In this document: piece after piece, positions 35,585 to 44,215 of the stretch
Layout: each line of letters begins with the position of its first letter
How positions within the stretch are numbered: the stretch's first letter is position 1
Assembly (NCBI RefSeq): GCF_026342435.1
Contig: NZ_JAPEMT010000002.1
Coordinates: 2,170,001-2,234,000 of the forward strand
Reading direction: 5' to 3'
Source of the DNA: Streptomyces sp. NBC_00237
GTDB taxonomy: Bacteria > Actinomycetota > Actinomycetes > Streptomycetales > Streptomycetaceae
Length of the DNA stretch: 64,000 nucleotides
Made by a program: the position numbers and the translations under genes
Notes under the pieces: model-generated
The model's input: only the letters and a program-made list of their open reading frames with translations
Told to the model about the DNA's origin: nothing
The model's database searches: none

Positions 35585-36589
35585 GTGTCCCAGCACTCCG
35601 CTTCCGCCGCGTCCTCCCCCTCCTCCCCGTTCCGCCGCCGCGCCGTCCGCATCGGTGCGGGCGTCGCCGTGCTCGTGGCGGTGGCCGGGTACGTGACGGT
35701 GCAGTTCTTCGCCGGAGACCAGGGCTCCACGCGCTGTTCCGTACGGGGCCAGGACGTCAGCGGTGCGAACGGTTCCCGGTACGACCTGACCGCCGAGCAG
35801 GCCGTCAACGCGGCGACCATCTCCTCCGTGGGTACCGCGCGCGGCATGCCCGAGCGCGCCGTGACCATCGCGCTCGCCACCGCCCTCCAGGAGTCGGCGC
35901 TGCGCAACATCCGGCACGGCGACCGGGATTCGCTCGGGCTGTTCCAGCAGCGGCCCTCGCAGGGGTGGGGCACGGAGAAGCAGATCCTCGACCCCGCGTA
36001 CTCGGCCGGGCGCTTCTACCAGCACCTCACCGAGGTGCCCGGGTACTCGCGGCTGCCGCTGACCGTGGCCGCCCAGCGCGTGCAGAAGAGCGGGTTCCCG
36101 CAGGCGTACGCCAAGCACGAGCCGGACGCCGCCCTGCTGGCCTCGGCCCTCACCGGCCGGACGCCCGCGTCCCTGACGTGCGAGACCCGCCGGGGCGGCG
36201 ACGATGGCACGCCGGGCGATCCCGCGAAGGTACGGGAGCGCCTCGTGCGGGACTTCGGCGCCGGGGTCCTCCCCCGGGAAGCGCGGGGCGCCCGGGACCG
36301 GGGGGCCACCGCCGGGGCGGGGGCGCAGGACGCGCGCACCCTCGTCGTGCCCGTGTCCCCCGCTCCGTCCGCGCCCGCATCCGCAGGTGCCCCGGCCGCC
36401 GAATCCGCGCCTCGGCAGCGGGGTTGGACGCTGGCCCACTGGGCGATGGCGCACTCCGCCGAACTGCGCGTCGCCCGCATCACGTACGCGGGCCGCGAGT
36501 GGCGCACCACGGAGGCGGCGAAGGGGTGGCAGCGCGTTCCGGAGGGCCGGGCGGGGGCGGACGACGTGCGGATCACCACGTCCCCGTAA
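35585..36589 (+). CDS. Membrane-anchored lytic-transglycosylase-like protein
   Basis: 334 residues. A transmembrane helix near 20-40 (AVRIGAGVAVLVAVAGYVTV) places the rest outside. The region 80-160 resembles a lysozyme/SLT fold: ALATALQESALRNIRHGD with the Glu of an ES motif, and SLGLFQQRPSQGWGT with the GLFQ motif. The C-terminal third is Ala/Pro-rich with a final domain containing WALAHW-like repeats. Databases often label this family heavy metal transporter, which the sequence does not support. GTG 35585 has no ribosome binding site but TACCTT 7 nt upstream, so probably a leaderless mRNA. Confidence 0.7.
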   Translation: MSQHSASAASSPSSPFRRRAVRIGAGVAVLVAVAGYVTVQFFAGDQGSTRCSVRGQDVSGANGSRYDLTAEQAVNAATISSVGTARGMPERAVTIALATALQESALRNIRHGDRDSLGLFQQRPSQGWGTEKQILDPAYSAGRFYQHLTEVPGYSRLPLTVAAQRVQKSGFPQAYAKHEPDAALLASALTGRTPASLTCETRRGGDDGTPGDPAKVRERLVRDFGAGVLPREARGARDRGATAGAGAQDARTLVVPVSPAPSAPASAGAPAAESAPRQRGWTLAHWAMAHSAELRVARITYAGREWRTTEAAKGWQRVPEGRAGADDVRITTSP

Positions 36590-36971
36590 CGCGCCCCTCA
36601 CCGGACGAACAACCGATAACGGGCAGATCACTCCCAGGTCAAGGCCGGGTCACCGATCGAACATCGGGCGATCACGCGTCCACCCCGTCCCTCGAAGGGG
36701 GCTGCCCGGGCCTCTCGCACCCGGATGGCGGGGCACCCGTCCCCACCTCGGGATCCGTCCGTGAATTCCCTTGGGAATCAAGGGAAGTGGGCGTCTTCGG
36801 CGGCTGCCGGATGCTTCTCGTTTGCCCGTTTATATCCATACCGGACCATGTACCGCCTTGCGAACTCTTTACCTTGGCCCACCGCAACCTCCCCCGCCCT
36901 CCGAGCGGTTGTCATGGCGTCCGATCGCCGGACAGACAGCGTCTCAACGTCTTCTCCCGCTAAGGAGCACC
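36590..36971 (+). promoter_or_regulatory. 382-bp upstream region of a secreted protein gene with a perfect palindrome
   Basis: No gene seen. TTCCCTTG-GGAAT-CAAGGGAA (36766-36786) is a perfect 8-bp-arm inverted repeat, about 185 bp before the ATG. An AT-rich segment (CGTTTATATCCATACC, about 36827-36842) is a candidate promoter. Regulator unknown. Confidence 0.45.
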
Positions 36972-37436
36972 ATGTCCCTCCCCCTGGCTCGCCGGATCGC
37001 CCGCGCCGCTCTCATCAGTGCCGCAGGCGCCGCCTCCGTGATCGGTGCGACCGGCTCCGCCAGCGCGGTCGACCTCCCGGCCGCCCCGAACCTCGGTGGC
37101 CTGACCGCGCTGGACGGCGCCGGTCTCGGCGACACCGTCGACGGCGCGTCGCAGAAGGCGTCCAACGTGGCGGGCGACACCAGCAGCGCTGCCGTCAAGA
37201 AGGCCGTCCCGGCCGCCGGAAAGACCGTCGGCAAGGCGGGCAAGACCGCCACCCCCGCCGCCCAGAAGGCCGCCGGTGACGTCGCAGGAAGCGCCGGCGA
37301 GGTGCTCGGCGAGACCGCCAAGACCGCCACGGACGGCGGCCTGCCGACCGGTGGCCTGCCCACCGGCGGTCTGCCCACCGGTGGCGGCCTGCCGGGCGCC
37401 GGCACCCTGCCCGTCCAGGGCCTGCCCCTCGGCTGA
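36972..37436 (+). CDS. Secreted low-complexity protein with GGLPT repeats
   Basis: 154 residues. Signal peptide (about 1-32, arginines then AALISAAGAASVIGATGSAS; cleavage likely after ASA). The mature part is Ala/Lys/Gly/Thr-rich and disordered with helix-like phrases (VPAAGKTVGKAGKTATPAAQ), ending in three to four GGLPT repeats. No Cys, no enzyme motif. ATG 36972 follows AAGGAG (36962-36967). Such secreted Ala/Gly-rich proteins are common in Streptomyces; function unknown. Terminated by an 18-bp hairpin. Confidence 0.7.
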   Translation: MSLPLARRIARAALISAAGAASVIGATGSASAVDLPAAPNLGGLTALDGAGLGDTVDGASQKASNVAGDTSSAAVKKAVPAAGKTVGKAGKTATPAAQKAAGDVAGSAGEVLGETAKTATDGGLPTGGLPTGGLPTGGGLPGAGTLPVQGLPLG

Positions 37437-37463
37437 GCACACCGCGACACGTCCCGCTGTACG

Positions 37464-37504
37464 CGAAGGGGCCCCGGGAGTCACGAACTCCCGGGGCCCC
37501 TTCG
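37464..37504. terminator. Perfect 18-bp bidirectional hairpin terminator
   Basis: Arms 37464-37481 and 37487-37504 around CACGA, between the convergent secreted-protein and dapC genes. Confidence 0.8.
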
Positions 37505-37522
37505 TCTGCGCGGGGAAGGACC

Positions 37523-38623
37523 TCAGGCGGTCAGCCGTGCCACCGCTGCGGCGACCCGCTCGTCCGTGGCCGTGAAGGCGACGCGGACGAACTCCGCGCC
37601 CGCCTCCCCGTAGAAGTCGCCCGGCGCGACCAGGATGCCCAGCTCGGCGAGGTGGGCGACGGTCCGCCAGCAGTCCTCGTCGCGGGTGACCCACAGGTAG
37701 AGGCTGGCCTCGCTGTGCTCGACGCGGAAGCCGTGCGCGAGAAGGGCCGTGCGCAGGGCCGTGCGGCGGGCCGCGTAGCGCTCCCGCTGCTCGGCCACGT
37801 GCGCGTCGTCGCCGAGGGCGGCGACCGTGGCGGCCTGCACCGGGGCGGCGGTCATCATGCCGCCGTGCTTGCGGATCTGGAGCAGGTCGCCGAGTACGGC
37901 CTCGTCGCCCGCGACGAAGGCGGCCCGGTAGCCCGCCAGGTTGGAGCGCTTGGAGAGGGAGTGGACCGCGACGAGCCCGGTGAGCGGGCCGCCGCAGACG
38001 TCCGCGTGCAGGACGGAGACCGGGTCGGCCTCCCAGCCCAGCTCCAGGTAGCACTCGTCGGCGACGACGAGGATGTCGTGCTCGCGCGCCCAGGTGACGA
38101 TCCGGGTCAGCTCGCCCTTGCCGATGACCCTGCCGGTCGGGTTGGACGGCGAGTTGAGCCACAGGAGCTTGACGCGGGCCGGGTCCAGGTCCGTGGTCGG
38201 GTCGTCGTAGACGACGGCCTCGGCGCGGGCCAGGCGCGCGCCGACCTCGTACGTCGGGTAGGCGAGGCGGGGGAAGGCGACCTGGTCGCCGGGGCCCAGA
38301 CCCAGCTGGGTGGGCAGCCAGGCGACGAGTTCCTTGGAGCCGACCACCGGGAGGACGTTGGTGTGCTGGACGCCGCGGGCGCCCAGGCGTCGCTCCACCC
38401 ACTCCACCAGCGCGTCGCGCAGCGCGACCGTGCCCCACACCGTCGGATAGCCGGGCGAGTCGGCGGCGGCGACCAGCGCCTTCTGGATCAGCTCGGGAAC
38501 CGGGTCGACGGGGGTGCCGACGGAGAGGTCCACGATGCCGTCGGGGTGCGCCTGGGCCGTCTGCTTGTACGGCTCCAGCTTGTCCCAGGGAAAGGTGGGG
38601 AGCCGGTCGGTGACTGTGGACAC
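37523..38623 (-). CDS. dapC: Succinyldiaminopimelate transaminase
   Basis: 366 residues, class I/II PLP aminotransferase. N-terminal DRLPTFPWDKLEPYK is typical of actinobacterial DapC; NSPSNPTGRVI near 172 contacts the cofactor, DECYLELGW follows, and the PLP-binding Lys lies in SLSKRSNLAGYR near 237. It transfers the amino group in the succinylase branch of diaminopimelate synthesis. GTG 38623 start fits homologues; GTG 38635 is in frame and possible. Located 122 bp after the ferredoxin gene on the same strand, as in mycobacteria (fdxC-dapC), so likely co-transcribed. Confidence 0.9.
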   Translation of the reverse strand: MSTVTDRLPTFPWDKLEPYKQTAQAHPDGIVDLSVGTPVDPVPELIQKALVAAADSPGYPTVWGTVALRDALVEWVERRLGARGVQHTNVLPVVGSKELVAWLPTQLGLGPGDQVAFPRLAYPTYEVGARLARAEAVVYDDPTTDLDPARVKLLWLNSPSNPTGRVIGKGELTRIVTWAREHDILVVADECYLELGWEADPVSVLHADVCGGPLTGLVAVHSLSKRSNLAGYRAAFVAGDEAVLGDLLQIRKHGGMMTAAPVQAATVAALGDDAHVAEQRERYAARRTALRTALLAHGFRVEHSEASLYLWVTRDEDCWRTVAHLAELGILVAPGDFYGEAGAEFVRVAFTATDERVAAAVARLTA

Positions 38624-38745
38624 GATGCGGATCACTTTCTCGTACGTACACGGACGGATCGGGCGGTGCCGGGAAACGCCTCGGTCCCGTACGGCAGCGA
38701 AGGCCGTACGGGACCGGGGGCGACGCTCAATGGCCGCCTGACCGC

Positions 38746-39066
38746 CTACTGGTTCTGCGGCGGCAGGGCGGCGATGAACGCGTGGTCGCGCTCGATCAGG
38801 CCCAGCTTGGAGGCACCACCGGGCGAACCGAGCTCGTCGAAGAACTCGACGTTCGCCTTGTAGTAGTCCTTCCACTCCTCCGGAGTGTCGTCCTCGTAGA
38901 AGATCGCCTCGACCGGGCAGACCGGCTCACAGGCACCACAGTCGACGCATTCGTCCGGGTGGATGTACAAGGACCGGGAGCCCTCGTAGATGCAGTCGAC
39001 CGGGCACTCCTCGATGCACGCCTTGTCCTTGACGTCGACACAAGGCTGCGCGATGACGTAGGTCAC
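38746..39066 (-). CDS. fdxA: 7Fe-8S ferredoxin FdxA
   Basis: 106 residues. Cysteines in CVDVKDKACIEECPVDC (with the Asp-type spacing for a [3Fe-4S] cluster) and CVDCGACEPVCPVEA ([4Fe-4S]) are those of a seven-iron ferredoxin; length and acidic C-terminal extension fit. Soluble electron carrier. GTG 39066 is preceded by GAGGAGGAAC. It sits directly upstream of dapC. As the only ferredoxin in the window it could in principle support the P450 20 kb away, but there is no specific evidence. Confidence 0.93.
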   Translation of the reverse strand: MTYVIAQPCVDVKDKACIEECPVDCIYEGSRSLYIHPDECVDCGACEPVCPVEAIFYEDDTPEEWKDYYKANVEFFDELGSPGGASKLGLIERDHAFIAALPPQNQ

Positions 39067-39210
39067 GCTGTCGTTCCTCCTCGATAGGGCGCGGCGGGCC
39101 GAGCTTCTCCGGCTCCGTCCACGGGCGCGCGGGAGCGCGGCGTCGTGCGATGCCCGCACCTAGTATCTCCGTTCCCGGGCACGATCCGAACAGGAGGGGT
39201 GGACAGAGCT

Positions 39211-40215
39211 GTGGAATTCACTGCCGGCGGACAACTTGAGGTACGGCTGACACCGGGTGACGTGGGCAAACGGGTATCAGTCCGGCGTCTGACCGGGGAC
39301 TCTGCACCCGGCGCCCGGTTCGCGGACGTGGTCGGGGTGCTCACGTCCTGGCACGACGGTGTGCTGTCGATCACACGAAAGAATGGTGAGACGGTACGGG
39401 TCGACGCGGCGGAACTGGTGGCCGCGAAGGTCGTGCCCGCCGCCCCGGCCAGGCGGCGCGGCCCCGCCGCGACCTTCGCCGAACTCGCGGCGGTGACGGC
39501 GCGGGCGTGGCAGCCGGTGGAGAGCGAGCGGCTGGGCGGGTGGACGCTGCGGGCCTCGAACGGCTTTACGCGGCGGGCCAATTCGGTGCTGCCGCTCGGG
39601 GAACCCGGGGTTCCGACGGGCGATGCGCTGGCGTACGTACGCGACTGGTATGCGCGGCGGGGACTTCCGGCGTACGTCCAGGTGGCCACCGGGGCCGAGG
39701 GTACGCAGGAGGCCCTGGGAGCGGAACTGGCTTCGTACGGCTGGCAGTTGGACGTGTCCGCGCAGGTGCGGATCGCGGCGCTCGCCCCGGTCGGCGACCT
39801 GGACGCGGGCCCGGCGGAGGCGGACGTGGTGCTGGCGCGGCATGCGGACGCGGCGTGGCTGTCGCGCTACCAGCGCTTCGAGGCACCGGGTCCCGAGGTG
39901 GAGAAGGTGCTGGGGAGCGGGCCCTCGGTGTGGTTCGCGACCGTGCCGGGAGAGGCGGGGCAGCCGCCCGCCGCGATCGGGCGGTGCGTGGTCGACGGGC
40001 GGTGGGCCGGGTTCGCGGCCGTCGAGGTCGATCCGGCGCACCGGCGGCGGGGGCTGGCCTCGGCGGTCATGGCCGTACTGGCGCGCAAGGCGCTGGACGA
40101 GGGGGCGTCGGCGGCGTGGCTCCAGGTGGAGGCCGACAACGAAGGGGCGCGTGCGCTGTACGACGGGATGGGGTTCGCGACCCATCACAGCTACCACCAC
40201 TACCGGACCGCGTAG
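39211..40215 (+). CDS. GNAT acetyltransferase with N-terminal SH3-like domain
   Basis: 334 residues. The first ~75 residues form a small beta domain with phrases RLTPGDVGKRVSVRRL and GVLTSWHDGVLSITRKNG, as in Rv0428c-type proteins. The C-terminal GNAT domain shows FAAVEVDPAHRRRGLASAVM (acetyl-CoA loop RRRGLA) and DNEGARALYDGMGF. Acetyl acceptor unknown. Starts at GTG 39211; AGGAGGGG is about 12 nt upstream, and GTG 39199 is a possible alternative. TAGTAT near 39161 is a candidate -10. Followed 18 nt later by the SirB1-like gene. Confidence 0.82.
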   Translation: MEFTAGGQLEVRLTPGDVGKRVSVRRLTGDSAPGARFADVVGVLTSWHDGVLSITRKNGETVRVDAAELVAAKVVPAAPARRRGPAATFAELAAVTARAWQPVESERLGGWTLRASNGFTRRANSVLPLGEPGVPTGDALAYVRDWYARRGLPAYVQVATGAEGTQEALGAELASYGWQLDVSAQVRIAALAPVGDLDAGPAEADVVLARHADAAWLSRYQRFEAPGPEVEKVLGSGPSVWFATVPGEAGQPPAAIGRCVVDGRWAGFAAVEVDPAHRRRGLASAVMAVLARKALDEGASAAWLQVEADNEGARALYDGMGFATHHSYHHYRTA

Positions 40216-40233
40216 AGCGGGTACGAGGCTTTC

Positions 40234-41088
40234 ATGGACGAGGCAGCAGGCAGGAACTCCGGCGGTGAACTGCCGGACTGGCAGGCGCAGTTCCGCGACG
40301 AGGTGCGGGCGCGGCAGCCCGATCTGGCGACGCTGTGCCTCCTGATCGGCGCGGTCGGGGATCCGTCGCTCGGGCAGGCCGGGATCGACGAGGCGCAGAT
40401 CGAACTGGACCGGCTGGCGGGGCTGTTGCCGTTCCGCCCGGCCGGACCCCGGTCGTGGGCGACGGCGCTGGCGGAACTGCTGGGCGCGCGCTGCGGGTTC
40501 CAGGGCACGCCCGGCGACTATCAGCGGCTGGACTCCTCGCTGCTCCCGGCGGTGCTGAAGCGGCGCAGGGGGCTGCCGATCCTGCTGTCGGTGGTGTGGA
40601 TGGAGGTGGCCAGGCGGGCCGGGGCCCCGGTGTACGGGGTGGCGCTGCCGGGGCATTTCGTGGTGGCGTTCGGGGAGCCGGGCGAGCAGGTGCTGGTGGA
40701 CCCCTTCAACGGGGGGCGGCTGCTGACCGGGGCGGATGCGGAGCTGCTGGTGGCGGGGGCCACCGGGGAGCCGCTGGACGCTTCGATGCTGCGGGCGGCC
40801 GATCCGCTGGACATCGTGATGCGGATGCTGAACAACATCAGGGCGTGGGCGGCGGCGCGGCCCGAGCGCAGTGATGTGCAGCTGTGGGCGGTGGAGTTGG
40901 CGCTGCTGCTGCCCGCCCATCCGGCGCGACTGCGTTACGAGAAGGCGCAACTGCGGGTCCAGCGGGGTGACTTCCTCGGCGGGGCGGCGGAGCTGGAGGA
41001 GTACGCGGACGTGGTGGAGGCGGTGGAGCCGATGTCCGCGGAGGCGATCAGGGGGCGGGCCAGGGCGGCCCGGGCCCGCCTCAACTGA
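40234..41088 (+). CDS. SirB1-like transglutaminase-core protein
   Basis: 284 residues. SirB1_N/transglutaminase-like domain (about 70-190): RRRGLPILLSVVWMEVARRA, GVALPGHFVVAF and VLVDPFNGGRLL; the canonical catalytic Cys seems to be replaced (position near LPILLSV), the His is in GHFVV. A C-terminal helical TPR-like region ends the protein. Function unknown; family members are not proven transglutaminases. It starts 18 nt after the GNAT gene stop, so the two form an operon. Ends 10 nt from the convergent AhpD-like gene. Confidence 0.78.
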   Translation: MDEAAGRNSGGELPDWQAQFRDEVRARQPDLATLCLLIGAVGDPSLGQAGIDEAQIELDRLAGLLPFRPAGPRSWATALAELLGARCGFQGTPGDYQRLDSSLLPAVLKRRRGLPILLSVVWMEVARRAGAPVYGVALPGHFVVAFGEPGEQVLVDPFNGGRLLTGADAELLVAGATGEPLDASMLRAADPLDIVMRMLNNIRAWAAARPERSDVQLWAVELALLLPAHPARLRYEKAQLRVQRGDFLGGAAELEEYADVVEAVEPMSAEAIRGRARAARARLN

Positions 41089-41098
41089 TCGTCAGGAC

Positions 41099-41554
41099 CT
41101 ACCACGTGGCTCCGGCGACCTGGCGGGTGGTGGCGTTGAGCCGGTTGAAGAGGTTGCTGACGCCGATCCACAGGGTGATCCCGGCGAGCTGCTTCTCGTC
41201 GTAGTGCTTGGCGGCCTCGTTCCAGACCTCGTCGGACACCGGATCGGGGCGGTCGGCGAGGCGGGTGGCGGACTCGGCGAGGTCCAGGGCGGCGCGCTCG
41301 GCGTCGGTGAAGTACGGGGCGTCGCGCCAGACGGCGACGGAGTCGAGGCGCTCCTCGGTCTCCCCGGACTTGCGGGCGCTCGCCGCGCCGCCGACGACGC
41401 AGACGCCGCACCCGTTGATCTGGCTGATGCGCAGGTGGATCAGCTCCATCGTGGACTCCGGGACGCCGCCCTTACGGGCCGCCTTCATGACGGAGAGGAT
41501 GGCGGGGTACGCCTCGGGGATGATCGTGGCGGGGTTGGCCATACGGGCTTCCAC
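41099..41554 (-). CDS. Carboxymuconolactone decarboxylase / AhpD-like protein
   Basis: 151 residues. CxxC motif in NGCGVCVVGGAASARK (Cys near 49 and 52) with the following His-less AhpD core; ending ISNLFNRLNATTR-like helix. AhpD-type proteins use the CxxC for peroxidase or disulfide reductase chemistry. GTG 41554 is preceded by AAGGAG with 6-nt spacing, better than ATG 41542. Just upstream of a two-component operon on the same strand but about 120 bp after it; may be separate. Confidence 0.85.
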   Translation of the reverse strand: MEARMANPATIIPEAYPAILSVMKAARKGGVPESTMELIHLRISQINGCGVCVVGGAASARKSGETEERLDSVAVWRDAPYFTDAERAALDLAESATRLADRPDPVSDEVWNEAAKHYDEKQLAGITLWIGVSNLFNRLNATTRQVAGATW

Positions 41555-41671
41555 AACGGGCTCCTTGGGGGTTCGCGGGGCGCTCGCTTGCGCCCGCACC
41601 CGTATGACGGAGCCCGCGACGGAAGTGTGACCGGTCCCGGAAGGAATCTTCGGGAGGAGGATTCCGGCTCC

Positions 41672-42292
41672 CTAGAGCCAGCCCTTCTCGCGGGCCACGC
41701 CGACCGCTTCGGCCCGGTTGCGGGTGGCCAGCTTCTGGATGGCGGTGGAGAGGTAGTTGCGCACGGTGCCCTGGGAGAGGTGGAGGGCGGCGGCGATCTC
41801 CGCGTTGGTGGACCCGTCGGCGGCGGCGCGCAGCACCTCGCGTTCGCGGTCGGTGAGCGGGTTGGCCCCGCCCGCGAGCGCGGCGGCGGCCAGGGTGGGA
41901 TCGATGACCCGCTCCCCCGCGAGGACCCTGCGGATCGCGTCGGCGAGCTGGGCGGCCGGGGCGTCCTTCACCAGGAACGCGACCGCGCCCGCCTCCATGG
42001 CCGTACGCAGGTGGCCGGGGCGGCCGAAGGTGGTGAGGACGACGACCTTCACCTCGGGGAGCTGCGCGGTCAGTTGGGCGGCGGCCTCGATGCCGGTCGC
42101 GCCGGGCATCTCGATGTCGAGGAGGGCCACGTCGACGGGGGTCGCACGGGCCGCCGCCAGCACCTCGTCGCCGCGCGCCACCTGGGCGACGACCTCGAAG
42201 TCGTGCTCCAGGCCGAGGAGCGCGGCGAGCGCCTCGCGGACCATCGACTGGTCCTCGGCGAGCAGGAGCCGGATGCCGGCGGTGCTGGTCAT
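41672..42292 (-). CDS. DesR-type response regulator (NarL/LuxR family)
   Basis: 206 residues. Receiver domain (1-120): acidic pocket LLLAEDQ, phospho-acceptor Asp in VALLDIEMPG (near 56), Thr in VLTTFG and Lys in FLVKDAP. C-terminal LuxR HTH (about 140-200): NPLTDREREVLRAAADG and STNAEIAAALHLSQGTVRNY. Last gene of the operon ABC ATPase, permease, kinase, regulator. Likely activates the operon's exporter in response to a membrane or drug signal. Starts 10 nt after the kinase stop. Confidence 0.92.
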   Translation of the reverse strand: MTSTAGIRLLLAEDQSMVREALAALLGLEHDFEVVAQVARGDEVLAAARATPVDVALLDIEMPGATGIEAAAQLTAQLPEVKVVVLTTFGRPGHLRTAMEAGAVAFLVKDAPAAQLADAIRRVLAGERVIDPTLAAAALAGGANPLTDREREVLRAAADGSTNAEIAAALHLSQGTVRNYLSTAIQKLATRNRAEAVGVAREKGWL

Positions 42293-42302
42293 GAGGGCGA
42301 TC

Positions 42303-43481
42303 CTAGGCGGGGACGGTGGGCAGCGGCACCGTGGCCCTGAGGGCGAAGCCGGGGAGTGCGGGGGCGGCGTGGACCGTGCCGCCGGCCCGCGCGAGCCGCT
42401 CGCCCATGCCGGTCAGGCCGTTGCCCGCGCGGGGAGTGCCCGGTGTGCCCCGGCCGTCGTCCTCGACCGTCAGCTCCAGGAAGGCTCCGTCGAGGGTCTG
42501 CGTCCGGCGCAGGCGCACCGTGCAGCGCCGCGCGCCACTGTGCCGTACGACATTGGTGACGGCTTCGCGCAGCGCCCAGGCGAGCGCCTCCTCCTGTTCC
42601 GGAGGGACGTCAGGGGCATCGGGCGGGAGTGCGGCGGGGAGGTCCGCCGCGACGCCCGCGGCGGCCAACGCGGTTCGGGCTCCGGCGAGTTCGGCGGCGA
42701 GGGTGGCGCGGCGGTAGCCGGTGACGGCTTCCCGGACGTCGACGAGGGCCTGGCGGCTGACCTTCTCGATGTCGGCGACCTGCTGGGCGGCCTGTTCCGG
42801 GTGGCCGGGCAGCATCCGGCCCGCGAGCTCGCTCTTGAGGGTGATCAGGGAGAGGGAGTGGCCGAGGAGGTCGTGCAGGTCGCGGGCGAGGCGCAGGCGT
42901 TCCTCGTTGGCGGCGAGCTGGGCGACGGTGGCGCGGGCCTCCCTCAACTCCACCGTCGTACGGACGAGTTGGCGTACGCCCGTCATGGCGAAGCCGCCGA
43001 GGAGCGCGGGGATCGCGACCGCGCCCAGGATCTGGCCGGGACCCTCGTGGCCGAGGCCGGCCAGCAGCAGGGTGGCGGTCACCGCGGGGATCGCCCAGCG
43101 CGCCGCCCGCATCGGCAGGCAGGCCCCGCACGCCACGGACACGTACACGAAGAGGGTCAGCCAGGGGCGGCCCAGGGTGAGCGAGAGGACGGACGAGAGG
43201 ACGTACAGCGTGCCCAGGGCGGTCCAGACGAGGCGGCGGGCCAGCGCCTTGGAGGTGTGCCGGAACACGAGGGCGAAGTAGACGGCGACGAAGGCGGCCA
43301 GGCCCAGCCAGCCGCCGACGACGGCCGGGGCGGTGTGCGCGTCGCCCAGGAGGTCGGACACGGGGGCGCCCATGAAGGCGAGCCAGATGCCGATCCACAG
43401 CAGCTTCGCCACGACCGGGCGGCGGTTGTCCGCAGGCCGCCCGATCGGGGCGAAGGTCTCCCCCGCCGACTCCTCTTTCAT
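42303..43481 (-). CDS. DesK-type membrane histidine kinase
   Basis: 392 residues. Four to six N-terminal transmembrane helices (about 25-160), then HisKA_3 dimerisation with RLARDLHDLLGHSLSLITLK (phospho-acceptor His near 205), N box EAVTNVVRHSGARR and G box DDGRGTPG ... GNGLTGM. DesK-class sensors respond to membrane state. The ATG at 43481 overlaps the permease stop as ATGA. Partner of the following response regulator. Confidence 0.92.
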   Translation of the reverse strand: MKEESAGETFAPIGRPADNRRPVVAKLLWIGIWLAFMGAPVSDLLGDAHTAPAVVGGWLGLAAFVAVYFALVFRHTSKALARRLVWTALGTLYVLSSVLSLTLGRPWLTLFVYVSVACGACLPMRAARWAIPAVTATLLLAGLGHEGPGQILGAVAIPALLGGFAMTGVRQLVRTTVELREARATVAQLAANEERLRLARDLHDLLGHSLSLITLKSELAGRMLPGHPEQAAQQVADIEKVSRQALVDVREAVTGYRRATLAAELAGARTALAAAGVAADLPAALPPDAPDVPPEQEEALAWALREAVTNVVRHSGARRCTVRLRRTQTLDGAFLELTVEDDGRGTPGTPRAGNGLTGMGERLARAGGTVHAAPALPGFALRATVPLPTVPA

Positions 43482-44215
43482 GCCTTCAGCGCGTCCTTCC
43501 GGTACAGCCAGGCGGCGCCGCCCGCGAACAGGAGGAAGTATCCGGCGAGGATGGCGACGTCCTTGGCGTGCGGGGCGCCACCCAGCTCGATGGCCTGGCC
43601 GAGGGCCGCGTAGGCGTGCGTGGGCAGCCATTCGGCGATGTTCTGGAGCCACTGAGGGTAGAGGGTGGCGGGCATCCACAGACCGCCCAGGATGGACAGG
43701 CCGAAGTACACGATCATCGTGACGGGGCGGACGGCGTCACCGCTGACGACGTAGCCGAGGGCCACGCCCAGCGCGGCGAAGACGATGCTGCCCGCCCAGA
43801 TGACGGCCGTCAGCGCGATCCACTGCCAGGCGTCGAGGCGTACGCCCTTGGCGGCTGCCGCGACGGCGAACACGATCACGATGGCGGGCAGCGTGACGAC
43901 AGCCGAGCCCGCGATCTTGGCGAGGACGTAACCCCGGCCGGGGAGGCTGGTCAGGCGCAGCTGGCGGACCCAGCCCTTCTCACGCTCCTTGGCGATGCGT
44001 TCGCTGTTGCCCATCAGGACGGTCGTCAGCGCGCCGAAGGAGGCCATGGCGACCATGACGAACAGGGGCATGGTGAGGTCGGAGTCCGGGACCTTCTGGT
44101 TGCCCTGGGTGCCCGCGATCATCAGGAAGAGGGCGGAGGGGTAGATCACCGAGAAGAACATGAACTTCTTGTTCCGCAGGGTGCGGCGGATTTCGAGGGC
44201 GACGAGGGTCTTCAT
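43478..44215 (-). CDS. ABC-2 type permease
   Basis: 245 residues, six predicted transmembrane helices with the ABC2_membrane fold; starts MKTLVALEIRRTLRNKKF, ends KDALKA. Conserved loop GLSILGGLWMPATLYP before the last helices. With the adjacent ATPase it forms an exporter for drugs, lipids or lantibiotic-like peptides. ATGA overlaps both neighbouring genes, so the whole operon is translationally coupled. Confidence 0.9.
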   Translation of the reverse strand: MKTLVALEIRRTLRNKKFMFFSVIYPSALFLMIAGTQGNQKVPDSDLTMPLFVMVAMASFGALTTVLMGNSERIAKEREKGWVRQLRLTSLPGRGYVLAKIAGSAVVTLPAIVIVFAVAAAAKGVRLDAWQWIALTAVIWAGSIVFAALGVALGYVVSGDAVRPVTMIVYFGLSILGGLWMPATLYPQWLQNIAEWLPTHAYAALGQAIELGGAPHAKDVAILAGYFLLFAGGAAWLYRKDALKA

